Positions 21,313 through 31,764 of a DNA stretch of 64,000 bases are shown here, one piece after another; the stretch's first letter is position 1, and each line of letters begins with the position of its first letter. The notes below the pieces were generated by a model. The model was not told the origin of the DNA. It ran no database searches and saw only the letters and a list, made by a program, of their open reading frames with translations. The translations under genes were made by a program, and so were the position numbers. Source of the DNA: Dermanyssus gallinae (taxonomy: Eukaryota; Arthropoda; Arachnida; Mesostigmata; Dermanyssidae); contig QVRM01001983.1 in assembly GCA_003439945.1 (NCBI GenBank), positions 1 to 64,000 of the forward strand, written 5' to 3'.

Positions 21313-24153
21313 CTACAACGGAAAGGGAAGTCCGTTGCCCGTAGGCAATGAACCAATTATCGACGCGGCGTTTCCGCGTTGTATTTCAACTGATATTCTT
21401 TGTAGCAAGAACTGCCATGCCCTTCTATCGCCGGTTGACGCGGCGACTCTGGATCCCAGCTCCGTTAGAAAGCTCTTTGTGATTTTTCCCATTGGGCCTA
21501 ATGTCTCGAAGGCGATTGGTTGAACGATGAAGTTTTGCTCCAGTTCACGGTACTTTGCCAACTTGCGATCTTCAGCGAGGCGAGCGGCTGCTCCTACCTC
21601 TCGGCTGGTATGGCGAGCATACGAAGCGGCCAACGTGCAAGACACGGTGACGTCATACACGAGGCAGCGACCTTCATTCCATGGAACTAGAGTCAGGCCG
21701 TCCGGACGCAGTTGGCTGTTGGCTGACAGACCGACTGGCTCTTTGACTGCAGGTATGTGGGCTGATTGCATTGCCCGGTGTATTACGTCGATCAGCGCCG
21801 AATGCCTTGAAAACCTACCGGCGCTCCTTTTGCAAGCCAGAGCATGCTCACCCGTAGAAGACACCGGTAGGTCACATCTAGCACAGTTATGTGCGAAGCA
21901 GATTGATTCCCCCAAACGCAGGCCGGAGACGATGCGGAGTGTGGTATTGTCCAGCATCGTCCCCAGCTGCGGTGAGGGTATGGCCTGAAGCCATTTTCCG
22001 CTCATCAGATCGATCACGGCTCTAAGCCGCGCCTGCTCTTTAACGTTGTTCGCCTGGACCATTAACCGCTCTTGGATCGACTTCACTACTTGCAAGTCCA
22101 GGGCCGATTGTGAAATGCGCTCCGGCAGTGGACCCCATTTTTCTGCATAGAAGCGGCAGGCTTGTTCCGATTGGGCGATGAAACTTGTGTAGGCATCCGG
22201 CGGTGCGATCCCTGACACCAAAGTCTCGGTGTCCTTTAGGGACCCGAGGTAGGCAGAAATGGCAATCTGCGAAGCCATGCGAATCCCCATTCCCCCTGCG
22301 GACGTTGGGAGCGAAGCTTGTAACCACGAGGTTTGCCTAAGCTGAACGTTTAGTATACCCTGAAGGGTACTTCGCAAGGTTTCGTCAAACGATTGAAGCA
22401 GGTCCGGTTCGGCATACGCTCGTGAGCACCGCAAGAGGTACATCAGCCTCGGAGTTGACAAACTTACGCGAAGCAGGAAAATGGCTGGATGAGCGTCCAA
22501 GAGTCGCAGTCGAGAGCACCAGCGAACAAGGTCAGAGCCTTTTTTGGTTAAAGATACGCCAATAGAGTCGTCGAGAATTGGCGCCCCTAGAAGCTCGAGT
22601 TCGTGGTCAGCAATCAACTTGGCAGCTGGTAGAAGATTGCGCACCATTTGAAGCATGGAGCCGAGACGAGGGGCTCTTTGAAAGGGAAAGAAAATTTCGC
22701 ATTTAGAGTCGTTCAACTTGAGTCCTGAAACCGCCTCGAACTCTATAACCTGGGCAATGTCTCTCTGCACCGCCGAGGCGTCACCCGCGAGAGTTCCGTC
22801 GTCCAGAAACCAAGGTCGAAGTTCGGAAGAAAGGCGTACTTGAAGTTCATGAATAGCAATGCAAAATAAAGCGGGGCCACAGGGGTCGCCCTGTTGAACA
22901 CCGGAGCATGACTCGATAAATTCTCCCTGCCAAATTAGCTTGCTCGGAAGCCTGTACATCTGGTATACAAGCGGGTAAAGTCGAGGAAGGTGAGTGCGCA
23001 CAGCCTTAAGCAGGTGGTCCCGCCTGAGCATGTTAAAGGCGTTTTTGAAGTCCAGCTTGACGAGCACCTTGTTTGAAGCACTCCTGTTGTGGTCAACGAA
23101 TGCCCGAGTTGCATGGACGGTCGCTTCTGCACCCCCCCGTATCCCGCAGCCGAGCTGATGAGGAGAGACCATCGCGACGATGTCTGGCATGCTCTTCCTG
23201 ATTATGATTTTTCCGACTAAGCGGCGCAAAGTCAGACCGACGGCAATGGGTCTAATGCCACCATCTTTCTTGCGCAACGCAATAAGTGAGGCGCCGTAGA
23301 AAACAGGTAGCGCGAAACCAGGCAACTTGCCATTAATAGCAAAATTGACAAAGCGTACTAGGCTTAGAAGAAGTCGGTTCTCCTCGCCGTCTCTGCCAAT
23401 AAGGTCCTTCAAGTGGCGCGGTCGAAGGCCATCAGGGCCGCCGCCTGAGCTGTTAGGAAAGCTCCGGATGGCGTTGAAGACGTCCGTCGCAGACACGGTG
23501 ATCTCATGGGCCTCTCTGGCAGATGCGGGAGGCGGGGAAAAGGATAAGTCAGGTGGACTTGGCGGATGTTTGTCCAGGAGAGCCAGCCTTGTTTCGGCAG
23601 AGAGCGGCGCTACTGAGTCGGTTGATAAAAGGACCCTTGCTGCGGAGGAAACATCGCCGAGAGCGAGTTTTCCCTGCACAACTCGAACCATCCCAGAGTT
23701 GTTGTGCGACGAAAATTCTTGCCGACTAAGTAATGTTGAAGCATATGGGTTAGTTTCGGAACCATTTCCCGCCCGGAATCGGTTAAGATTCTCGCGTAGT
23801 ACCGATGTGAGGGTGCGGCCGCGTTCCTTCTGGGATGGTATGCAAAATACTGCAGTTGGGAATTGCAGTAGTCTTTTATAAGAATCTCTGCTTGCCGTTG
23901 AGCAGACCTCATTGATCAGAGTTGCAAGCTCCAGAGACATTTGGTCGCGAATACCCCGGGGTACACAGGAAATCATCTTAGATGCGCTCTTTATTTTAGA
24001 CGTCATGAGGATAACGTCATGCAGTGACGACTGAGGTGTGCTTGCAGTCGAACTTGCCTGGGGTACGTCTCTTGTAGGAAGATTCGGACCGTTGCTTGCG
24101 CGACTGCTGACAGTGGGAACGGCCCATCTGCGGATGTCTTGTTGTGACGTCAT
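21313..24153 (-). CDS. ORF2 of element D: FLDDG reverse transcriptase with R2-like C-terminal endonuclease
   Basis: 946 residues, uninterrupted. Landmarks by residue: GGGPDGLRPRHL at ~237, ALRKKDGGIRPIAV at ~292, VKLDFKNAFN at ~365, GVQQGDPCGP at ~418, the catalytic box PWFLDDGTLAG at ~447, a CCHC-like cluster CARCDLPVSSTGEHALAC at 757-774, RFSRHSALID at ~780, VKEP at ~803, RPDG at 816, LVYDVTV at ~831, and a conserved QRGNA at ~925. R-H-x5, EP, (R/K)PD and D-V is the order of the R2 restriction-like endonuclease. Unlike its relatives here it has no N-terminal C2H2 finger. It would copy element RNA at a nicked target. The start is the ATG overlapping the ORF1 stop (ATGA). Confidence 0.85.
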   Translation of the reverse strand: MTSQQDIRRWAVPTVSSRASNGPNLPTRDVPQASSTASTPQSSLHDVILMTSKIKSASKMISCVPRGIRDQMSLELATLINEVCSTASRDSYKRLLQFPTAVFCIPSQKERGRTLTSVLRENLNRFRAGNGSETNPYASTLLSRQEFSSHNNSGMVRVVQGKLALGDVSSAARVLLSTDSVAPLSAETRLALLDKHPPSPPDLSFSPPPASAREAHEITVSATDVFNAIRSFPNSSGGGPDGLRPRHLKDLIGRDGEENRLLLSLVRFVNFAINGKLPGFALPVFYGASLIALRKKDGGIRPIAVGLTLRRLVGKIIIRKSMPDIVAMVSPHQLGCGIRGGAEATVHATRAFVDHNRSASNKVLVKLDFKNAFNMLRRDHLLKAVRTHLPRLYPLVYQMYRLPSKLIWQGEFIESCSGVQQGDPCGPALFCIAIHELQVRLSSELRPWFLDDGTLAGDASAVQRDIAQVIEFEAVSGLKLNDSKCEIFFPFQRAPRLGSMLQMVRNLLPAAKLIADHELELLGAPILDDSIGVSLTKKGSDLVRWCSRLRLLDAHPAIFLLRVSLSTPRLMYLLRCSRAYAEPDLLQSFDETLRSTLQGILNVQLRQTSWLQASLPTSAGGMGIRMASQIAISAYLGSLKDTETLVSGIAPPDAYTSFIAQSEQACRFYAEKWGPLPERISQSALDLQVVKSIQERLMVQANNVKEQARLRAVIDLMSGKWLQAIPSPQLGTMLDNTTLRIVSGLRLGESICFAHNCARCDLPVSSTGEHALACKRSAGRFSRHSALIDVIHRAMQSAHIPAVKEPVGLSANSQLRPDGLTLVPWNEGRCLVYDVTVSCTLAASYARHTSREVGAAARLAEDRKLAKYRELEQNFIVQPIAFETLGPMGKITKSFLTELGSRVAASTGDRRAWQFLLQRISVEIQRGNAASIIGSLPTGNGLPFPL

Positions 24154-25370
24154 TGTGAGGCCGCAGGAGACTCCAGTGCGTTGTCGCCCGCGACAACAGG
24201 GGAGGTCGCTGTCAACGCGGGATCAGTTTCGGGTGCGCGCAAGCAAGTCAAACTTGAAGCGACAGCAGACAGCAGAGCGTCTTTAAGCTGATCGCGCAGG
24301 CCAGCGGTGAGGTTGTTTGGGGATCCGATAGCGGGCCCAACGGAAGTGACTTGTGTAGGCGCGCCAGGGAGAATGCACGAGAATGCCTTCTCGATAGCGC
24401 TACTTATGTGTGTTACAATGGTTTCGATAATGGTCGGTATGATCTTTTCAGTAATCGCGAGCATTATCCTGTCAAGACAGTCACCTTGCGGTGGAGCGAT
24501 AGCATTCGGTGAGAGCTCCTTAACATCCCCTCCTGTTTTTTGGAGCTGCTTTACGGGTCGTGAAGGAGCCTTAGCCCCGTTTTGGACAACTGCAGAGAAA
24601 GACCGTTTGGGTAGCGAGGCCGATGGCTGGACCTTAATACCGTTTTGGACAACCGCAGAAAAAGACCGTTTAGAAAAAGATGCCGACGGCTGTATGTCGT
24701 TCACGGGTGAGCAGATTTTCACCGTGGGAGCGGACGCGTTTTGTTGAATGCGTAGTGGGGCTGACTTCCTAAGCTGTTCCATCCGGTGGAGGCGATGAGG
24801 GCACGATCCCCAAGTAGACTCATGAGCCCCCTTACAGAGACAGCACTTTGGGGGTTGAGTACAGTCTTTGCGGAGGTGATTCGTAGAGCCGCAACGGCGG
24901 CAACGTGGGGACGTCCACGGGCATTTCGGCCTGATGTGGTCTAGGCTGAAACACCTGTAGCAATGGTGGGGCTCTCTGTAGAGCACCACGCCGTGAGTTT
25001 TCAATCCGAGACGAACCTCGGCAGGAAATTCGATGCCCGTAAAGGTGAGAATAACGCTGTCCGTCGGCATTACAATGCCAGTCCTGGCGCTTTTCGACCG
25101 CACCCGGATGGCCTCGGTCACACCCAGAGACTGCAGCTCGTTGGCAATTAAATCCTCACTGAGTGACGGATGAACGCCACACATTTTGCCTTTAACAGTA
25201 GATCTTTGGCCACTCGTTCGTGATTGAACAGGAATACCTGCGAGGTGAGTTAGACTCAGCAAAGTAGCCCTGTCTACCATATCGGAAGCCACAATAATGA
25301 GTTCACCGCTGCGAGCAAAGCAGGGCTCATCGATTTCACCTTTTATGTGCTGGGCTATATCAATGCACAC
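24150..25370 (-). CDS. ORF1 core of element D: gag-like RNA-binding protein with three CCHC knuckles
   Basis: About 400 codons. The first half (LTHLAGIPVQSR, GVHPSLSEDLIANELQ, VILTFTGIEFP) matches the RRM-like gag half of the other family members in layout. The knuckles CYRCFSLDHIRPKC, CRRCGSTNHLRKDC and CCLCKGAHESTWGSC follow. A serine/proline-rich region has a tandem repeat, with SASF/LPKRSFSAVVQNG occurring twice. No good ATG exists at the start; the frame runs into the upstream ORF by a -1 shift (or +2) near 25370, so the two were probably one ORF1. Confidence 0.8.
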   Translation of the reverse strand: MCIDIAQHIKGEIDEPCFARSGELIIVASDMVDRATLLSLTHLAGIPVQSRTSGQRSTVKGKMCGVHPSLSEDLIANELQSLGVTEAIRVRSKSARTGIVMPTDSVILTFTGIEFPAEVRLGLKTHGVVLYREPHHCYRCFSLDHIRPKCPWTSPRCRRCGSTNHLRKDCTQPPKCCLCKGAHESTWGSCPHRLHRMEQLRKSAPLRIQQNASAPTVKICSPVNDIQPSASFSKRSFSAVVQNGIKVQPSASLPKRSFSAVVQNGAKAPSRPVKQLQKTGGDVKELSPNAIAPPQGDCLDRIMLAITEKIIPTIIETIVTHISSAIEKAFSCILPGAPTQVTSVGPAIGSPNNLTAGLRDQLKDALLSAVASSLTCLRAPETDPALTATSPVVAGDNALESPAASQ

Positions 25371-26032
25371 TTTTGTAAAATTTTCTCGAGTAGCTTGTCG
25401 TCGGCTGAGAAGAGAACTGCTTCAGTGCGCTCTTTAGTTACAATATTAGGAGCAGTCGTCTTTACAACCGGTTTACCGCCAGCACCGACCTCAGTCCAAC
25501 CCTCATGATCGCCATCAATCAGAGCATCATCATCATCATCTCCTGCCACATGAATATCATCAAGTGGAACGGATTCTCCCCCGCTGCCAGATGACACTGT
25601 CTGCCCCGAGACGATCGCGCTGCTTTCGTCTCTAGATTCGCAGACGATGGTAGCAACATCCCCCGTTGACTGGCCGATAACCGTGCTACAACCAGCAACA
25701 TAACTGGCGCCGGTTGTTGCAGCACCTGACGTTGACAGCATAGTGGCAGTGCCGACGTCTCTCGCCTCTTTCGACGATTGCTGCTGCTGGGGAGGGCTGG
25801 TCGCCTGCCGTTTCTTCTTCTTTGTGCTGCATGCCTTTCCACTTGTTGACGGAGAGCCGGCAGCGGCGATCTCTGCAGTTACGGCCGTTTCGGCGCCAAC
25901 ATTTCGAACACAGCTGACTGGCGGATCGTCGTTGTTGTTGACGTCTGCCGGTGGCGTTGTTGTTGTCGTCGTCGTACCTGCTATGGGTTTCCCAGATGGT
26001 GGGTCGCCCTTAGGCGAGTGTTCAACGGCCAT
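25355..26032 (-). CDS. ORF1 N-terminal part of element D (low-complexity)
   Basis: 225 codons from ATG at 26032. It is rich in T, S, G, A and D, with a polyglutamine run, a KKKKRQ basic patch and an acidic run (GDDDDDALIDGD). It ends LLEKILQKCALI and overlaps the gag core by 16 bases in another frame. The equivalent S/T/E-rich N-terminal segment precedes the gag core in the 43 and 46 kb elements, which argues that this is the true N-terminus of ORF1 and not an unrelated gene. Confidence 0.6.
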   Translation of the reverse strand: MAVEHSPKGDPPSGKPIAGTTTTTTTPPADVNNNDDPPVSCVRNVGAETAVTAEIAAAGSPSTSGKACSTKKKKRQATSPPQQQQSSKEARDVGTATMLSTSGAATTGASYVAGCSTVIGQSTGDVATIVCESRDESSAIVSGQTVSSGSGGESVPLDDIHVAGDDDDDALIDGDHEGWTEVGAGGKPVVKTTAPNIVTKERTEAVLFSADDKLLEKILQKCALI

Positions 26033-26159
26033 GACGAATCAATTCACAGCACAAAAGATGCACAAAACGAAGAAGTTGAACTGCACCAATTCTCAACGTC
26101 AGGTATGATCTAGAACACACTGAGATACACCAATAAAACAGAGAACTGCGGAAACACTC

Positions 26160-29100
26160 CTTACCGCTCGAATGTAAACATTCGAAAAAAACGTACTTAT
26201 TAGTAGCTGTCCTAGCATGTGGTTGTTTTTGTACGAACTAGCAAGTAATTATTGCAGTTACACATACCATTGTGCAGCATATAATTATTTAGAATAGTGT
26301 TTCGTTCGGCATGAAGGAAAATATCTAGCATATTCTAGAACTGCAAACGCCTGGCGATTAGCTGTGGCAAAAAAACTCGCACCATTTTCTAATAAAAAAC
26401 AATTTAACTAATGATAAAAACAGAAATATACTAAATCGAATAGACAAACAGCTGTATGTGCATATTCCTCTCTTTTAATAAACGCAGCCTTAGTTGAAAA
26501 TAGAACAAGCTCAGTGTTTCCCGAGCCTGCGGAACTACCCGTTGCAACTTGACGCTTCTAGAGAAAATAAGTTTTAGCAGCATTTCTCACCAACTACGTC
26601 AGGGCACATGTTCTATAACAAAATCTGTGAGCATTGTTTAAATGCCCGAGTTTGGGCTTACAACAGGTTCTTTGTTGTGGGTACTCCATAGGGTCGTAAT
26701 TCGTTTTGGCTCGCGTCTGCTAGTTGGCAAGAACGACGCAAAGTGGCGCAAAGCATTCAGCCTAGCCCACCGCTAAATGCGACGGAAACAATGGGAAGGA
26801 TCAAATGGGACCCCCGAATAGCAGTTAAAAACTAAATGGTGGACTTAAAACGTAAATATCAAAGTAGAGAACGAACACGGAAGACAAGTATCAATGACAT
26901 TCCTGGAGGGGGGGGGGGTGTTGGCTGTACAGCTTTATACAAGTAAGGTAACATTCCGTTGGTACTAGCCTGCAATACGACGAGGTCCTCGTGATAGACA
27001 ATTACCATAAAGGTAGCAGAGTCTGGCGCTTGTAGCGGCCACTCAAAAAGGAAAATTTCTAAAGGAAGTCGCGCCCGTGACACGGCCTGGATTCAACGAG
27101 AGCTTCTGGAGCTGACTCCAACAATAACGAAGCCAACCTATCTCACTGATAAGGACACGACGTTATATGCACTGGGTGGCCCACAAGCTTAAGCGTACAC
27201 TTGCAGGCCACATGTGACAAACAGAAAAAAGACAAATTTCTGGACAAACGTTGCACGGCGAAAAGCAGCACGTTCTGTGGGCGACACAGAAGGCAATGGT
27301 AATCCTCTAAGTGAGCAGTGCGTATCGGACGACCTCGACGGTAGGCCTTCTTTGTCTGTAAAGGGTGCTCGCTTGGGATAACCACCATAACCGTCTAGCG
27401 AAAATAATGGAGGAACCACGCGCAGACGGGACCAAAGGGCAGTGGACCAAGGAGGTCTCAGGGTTTGCTACACGCGAAATCAAGACAAAGAGTTCTTAAA
27501 CTTCTATACACGGATGCTAGCCTGTTATTGGTAGTTTTAGGCGTGCAATTTTAAAATAGGCGAAATAAGCTCAAGTAATTTGAGCAACTTTGCAGAGGCT
27601 AGTCTTCTAAAGCACACCATACGCGTTACGCTGCCAACGATGAGGGGGTAGAGACGAACGTGATTATAGTGAATTTGCAAGTCCCCTACTTTACTACTCA
27701 CTAGTGAAGACCGATGACGCAAGAACTTGCCATGGTAATTTTAGAGATATCTAGGGTTTTCCCAACAGGCCTTGTGGCAGCATGGCTGCGGGCTCTCTCT
27801 CTGTCTTTCTGTACTTTTCCACACGGTGAGTTCCAAGCCGCCAAAACAATAACAACAACAATAAAACAACAACAACAAACGTATCACAGATTTTTATATA
27901 TGACCGTGCGGTACGAACCTGCGTTTGGGGATTGATGGATTGGCTTAGGCAGGCCCTTTGGAAAACCTTGGTTACTTTGCAACCACTAAGTGAACCATTT
28001 AATAGATATTTTCTCGACCGCCCATGTATTATTACTATTATTAAGAAAGACATGATGATTCCAATTGAATAATAATTGATTTATGTTAACAATCACTTAC
28101 ATCTGTCTTATTTCAAGGAAAGTGGCGAATGAAAGCAACTTTTAGATTGAACTTTCTTTCTTTGAGCACAAAGTGTGCGCTTAACCAATTGCCGTTCGAT
28201 TGTGCCGGGCTCAAGCGTTCCTCCTTCAAGCACCGATGAGGGCCCAGGGTCGCGGGCTAGATTCTGATACCTCAAACAATGACCAATGCATGCAGCTTGC
28301 AACTGTCTTCCATCGTATTGTCTTCCTTGTTGTTTCTTAGTTCTTCTTAATGTGCTGTTGAACCACTTCTACGCGCTGGTTGAGGCAGTGTTGACGCCAA
28401 GACTCTGGAACGAAGTTTTTGAGCGGGAATAGGCCGTCGATTGAAGGTATATTGCGCCACTCTGGGCTGTTTACGCTGTCGTTGATTCGTTTGCACTTCT
28501 TTACGATGCGTTTGGCTATCCCTAAGCACATTTTCACGTTTCCCGTTATATTTATGCCGTGAACTTGTCACGTATTGCTCTTCACATTCTTTACGAGACA
28601 TGAGAAATCGTTTACTGTATCGATGGCTACTTGTGCTCTTCGTTGTAGCGTGTTTTTCTTGCGCATTTTGACAAGAAGTAGCTTGCTCATCCACGTAAGC
28701 GATCGTCTAGACGCCCCTCACAAATTATCAGTACACGATTTCTTAGTTGTGTCTCCGCGAAACAAACACGCTACAAGGTGAAACACAAACTGCCATCTAT
28801 ATGATGAACACCTGAATGATAGCTCACGGCCTCGAGCTAGCTTCCGAAAAAGGTGAGGCGGTTTTTCTTATTGGCGGAGAGAAGCATAAAAACATCTGTT
28901 GATCTGATCATAACGCACTTGCCTTCAATGTTATATTTGAAGCAGACGTTGCGACCATTGACGGCCGTGGCTTTAATTTTTGGAAAGATGACTACAAGAC
29001 AACTCTGTTTAGGCTATGCCATTTCCACTGGTTTATCGTGATACTGAAACCAAAAGTTCAAATAAGCTATCTCGAAGCCATATTTCTTCCCCCTATTCCC

Positions 29101-29869
29101 TCAAGTTCACAGGAAATATATATATATATATAGAAAGAGAGAGAAGAGGGGAAGTTACGTAGTAGACATATATACACTAAAGGAGCGTTGCGTAGCTAAG
29201 ACGTTTCTATTGCCAGGGTTGGAATTTCTAAAGAGCTAGACTAGTCTATTTCGTTCTTCTAGACGGTCGTCACAAGAGAAGGCCAGCGATCAAAAGGGAC
29301 GTCGCGAGTAAGCAGAAAAAGGAGGCCAGCGCCGTCCAAAATATGACGTTGCAATGTTTGAGCGTCTCCAATAGTGCATCTCTGTCTTATGATCCGTAGG
29401 CCTGGAATAAAAAAATATATATACACATATATTTTAATTATCTAATTTATTGCTTGATAATTATTTAACTTAAATTTCACAATGCTCAAGTTTTTGTTTG
29501 CAATATTTTTTATTTTATTTTCGTAAACAAAATAAGTAAAATGTAAAAAGTACTAACATTGTCTATTTTAATTTCAACACGCCTCACTACATGCAAAACT
29601 AACAGTTGTAATCACTAGAAATTCTCCCATTTGTACATATGACAACTTTTTCAACTAGTTTTGTCATCAGACTATATAGAGGTAACTTGTAAAATGCGTA
29701 ATGCACACCCAGCGTCGTTGTTAAAGCTACGGTACTGTGGGGCTCACAATACCACTAAAATCTAGTCGTCCTCTTTGGCCCTTGTCGGGGGGTGGCCGCA
29801 GTACTGTTTTCTCGAGATTACTTTACCTGGCCACTCTTCTTGCCCTTTCGGCTGCTCGACTTTGTGCGG
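26160..29869. other. Long stretch without a recognised gene
   Basis: AT-rich sequence. Two overlapping minus-strand frames at 28337-28694 look somewhat protein-like (one contains SPEWRNIPSIDGLFPLKNFV) but match no family I know. Short AT tracts occur at ~29118 and ~29420. I see no RT, transposase or CD36 motif here. Confidence 0.4.
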
Positions 29870-29876
29870 CGGATGT

Positions 29877-29880
<4 letters not shown>

Positions 29881-29913
<33 letters not shown>
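29881..29913. repeat. (AT)n microsatellite
   Basis: A 32-bp AT run immediately upstream of the R1-like 3' fragment. Confidence 0.95.
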
Positions 29914-29916
<3 letters not shown>

Positions 29917-29969
29917 CGTCGCGGAGAGTTTTTGCGATTCTTGTTATAATCCAGGACTCATGAGACTTA

Positions 29970-30200
29970 AGGAGCGCCTCTACAAGAGCTATGCATGTCA
30001 GGAGGTAGGATAGAGCTGAGTATAGGAAAACAGCAGAGACGCCTCTCTCACGGCTTGAAAGTAATACCAAAGTAGTGCCAAGCCTAAGGGATAAGGAAAC
30101 ATCCGAGTTTAGTGGGGATGTGAAACCTACACTAGTCACGCAGGCTGCTAGTGGCGCATGTGCATCATGCATTCCCGAAACCTCCCAGATCAAAAAAGTT
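29970..30200 (+). mobile_element. 3'UTR-only fragment of the R1-like element
   Basis: From about 29985 the sequence follows the 3'UTR of copies 1 and 2 (GGATAGAGCTGA, CGCCTCTCTCACGGCTTG) through the conserved hairpin at 30130-30153 to CGAAACCTCCCAGATCAAAAAA. All coding sequence is missing, as in a severely 5'-truncated insertion. It is somewhat diverged from copies 1 and 2. Confidence 0.8.
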
Positions 30201-30279
30201 ACCATGATCTCTTAGCAGTTGCGCAAGTTAGTTGGTAAACGAGCCGTGTTTAAGACCACCATTTTATTGAGATCAGGGA

Positions 30280-30720
30280 GTATAGATTTAGCCTAATATC
30301 CAGGATGGCCCGGCCCGATGAATTGTTTCTTCTATTGACTCCATTTGCTCAAGATGTCTGTTCTGCCGATTAGTGTTCTCTTGTAGAGTTTATTTATGCC
30401 AGTTCATTAACTCTGAGGTCCCAGGGATTTTGTCTGGAGAAGATTTGTGTGGCTACTGTGGAAGCCGTGCGACTTGCTCGTGCTTTGTTAAGGTATGCTG
30501 AAGGATCTTTAATTGGTTTACCGGGTTTCGGGATAAGGGTCAAACGTGCCGTTTTCTAATGTTTAGGATGAGGTTAGGATGAGGTGAGGATTGTACCCAT
30601 CATGCGTATAAATATCATTGGATGGTTCTTTAGGAGTAAGCGTACAGCTTGCTGGGGTACAGCATCTGGGCCCGGTGCTTCTTTTGGTCGTATGCGTTCG
30701 ACCGATGCGTTGATCTGTAT
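30280..30720 (-). pseudogene. R1/I-like reverse transcriptase fragment
   Basis: The minus strand reads IRPKEAPGPDAVPQQAV, then LLLKNHPMIF, then after stops KTARLTLIPKPGKPIKDPSAY, the classic start of a non-LTR RT (A-P-G-x-D-x-x-P, LIPKPGK, SAYRP). Downstream coding sequence decays within ~250 bp. It is distinct from the adjacent 3'UTR fragment on the other strand. Confidence 0.75.
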
Positions 30721-30750
30721 TTGCTATTATCGAAGATGTACCCTGGGATG

Positions 30751-30756
<6 letters not shown>

Positions 30757-30802
<46 letters not shown>

Positions 30803-30862
30803 TAGTTGGGCAACTCGGGCTGATTATATATATATATTTATATATATATATATATATATATA
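30757..30862. repeat. Two (AT)n microsatellites
   Basis: AT runs at about 30757-30799 and 30822-30862, separated by a short unique stretch. Confidence 0.95.
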
Positions 30863-30869
30863 AGGCGAC

Positions 30870-31760
30870 AAACGGCAGTGGATGGGGATTCGTGAGCAGA
30901 CTATACAAAATAAACTAAAAATCTATTCATTTAAACAAGTGTGTCTACTTGTCTCCACCACCCATTATGGGATTAACACGTCTTTAGCAGTCGCACCCAC
31001 AACTAACATTCTATCTCACATAAAAAAGATGAGCGTCATTTCATTGAGCCGTTTTTATCAGTCGTAGAGAGGCTTAAGGCTACCTGTTAAGCGAGAATGT
31101 GATACCTAAATAGCAGAGTGCCAGCAGAGTTTAGTAGGAGAAAAACTCTGCTTTCGAACCTGAGAGAAGCAAATCTTTGGAGAGCCCTGCTAAATTCTAG
31201 AAATCAGAAATCTTTATTTAATAAGATCTTTATTAAATAAATTAAGAAACAGACACCAGCTGTTGTAGTCGTAAATGCGATCTAAGTAGGGAGTTAAATC
31301 GTAAGAGACTAAGGGTTAATTTGTTGAGTGCTTGCAGACTGCCAGAGCAGACAGGTACATTTGCACCAATTGGGAGATGGATACGCCTGGGAACTGGAGA
31401 AAAGGATCCTAATAGAATGAGTTCCTAAGGGAGCCCACAAGTAAAAGCCGATTGGCAACCGCTTTTGGTTTAGTTTTCTTACGTGGAATGACAGGCCACA
31501 GGGATATTCCTGATACTTCTTAGTCGCTCTTGTCGATCTCAGGTTTTGAAGAAGTTGCATACCCACGGTATTCGCGCCGTGGGACCGATGAACGGTTTGA
31601 ATTTTAACGATCTTGCATTTAGAAAGTTGGAGTTTAGTTAATCGACTTTGATTAACCACCTTCATTATATATATACATATTTTTTATTTGCTTAAGTATT
31701 AGAGGTAACGATTGTCTCCTTATGCCTCTTCCCGTGTACACCGGATAAAATAAGTGAAAA
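30870..31760. other. No gene recognised
   Basis: A minus-strand open frame at 31309-31665 shows no domain that I know. Otherwise AT-rich. Confidence 0.35.
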
Positions 31761-31764
31761 TGTC

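Larger units (their letters stand above)
21227..26100 (-). mobile_element. Nearly intact [YF]LDDG-type non-LTR retrotransposon (element D)
   Basis: It reads right to left: a low-complexity N-terminal ORF (26032-25355), a gag core with three knuckles (25370-24150), then a 946-codon ORF2 (24153-21313), a short 3'UTR and an A-tail (T run at 21227-21236). ORF1 and ORF2 overlap as ATGA. It has the best-preserved coding capacity of its family in this window, which suggests recent insertion. The 5' boundary is not fixed, and no target-site duplication was found by eye. Confidence 0.85.

Noticed and set aside
28337..28694. Possible host exon on the minus strand
   Set aside because: Two overlapping frames look protein-like but no splice sites or family could be supported.
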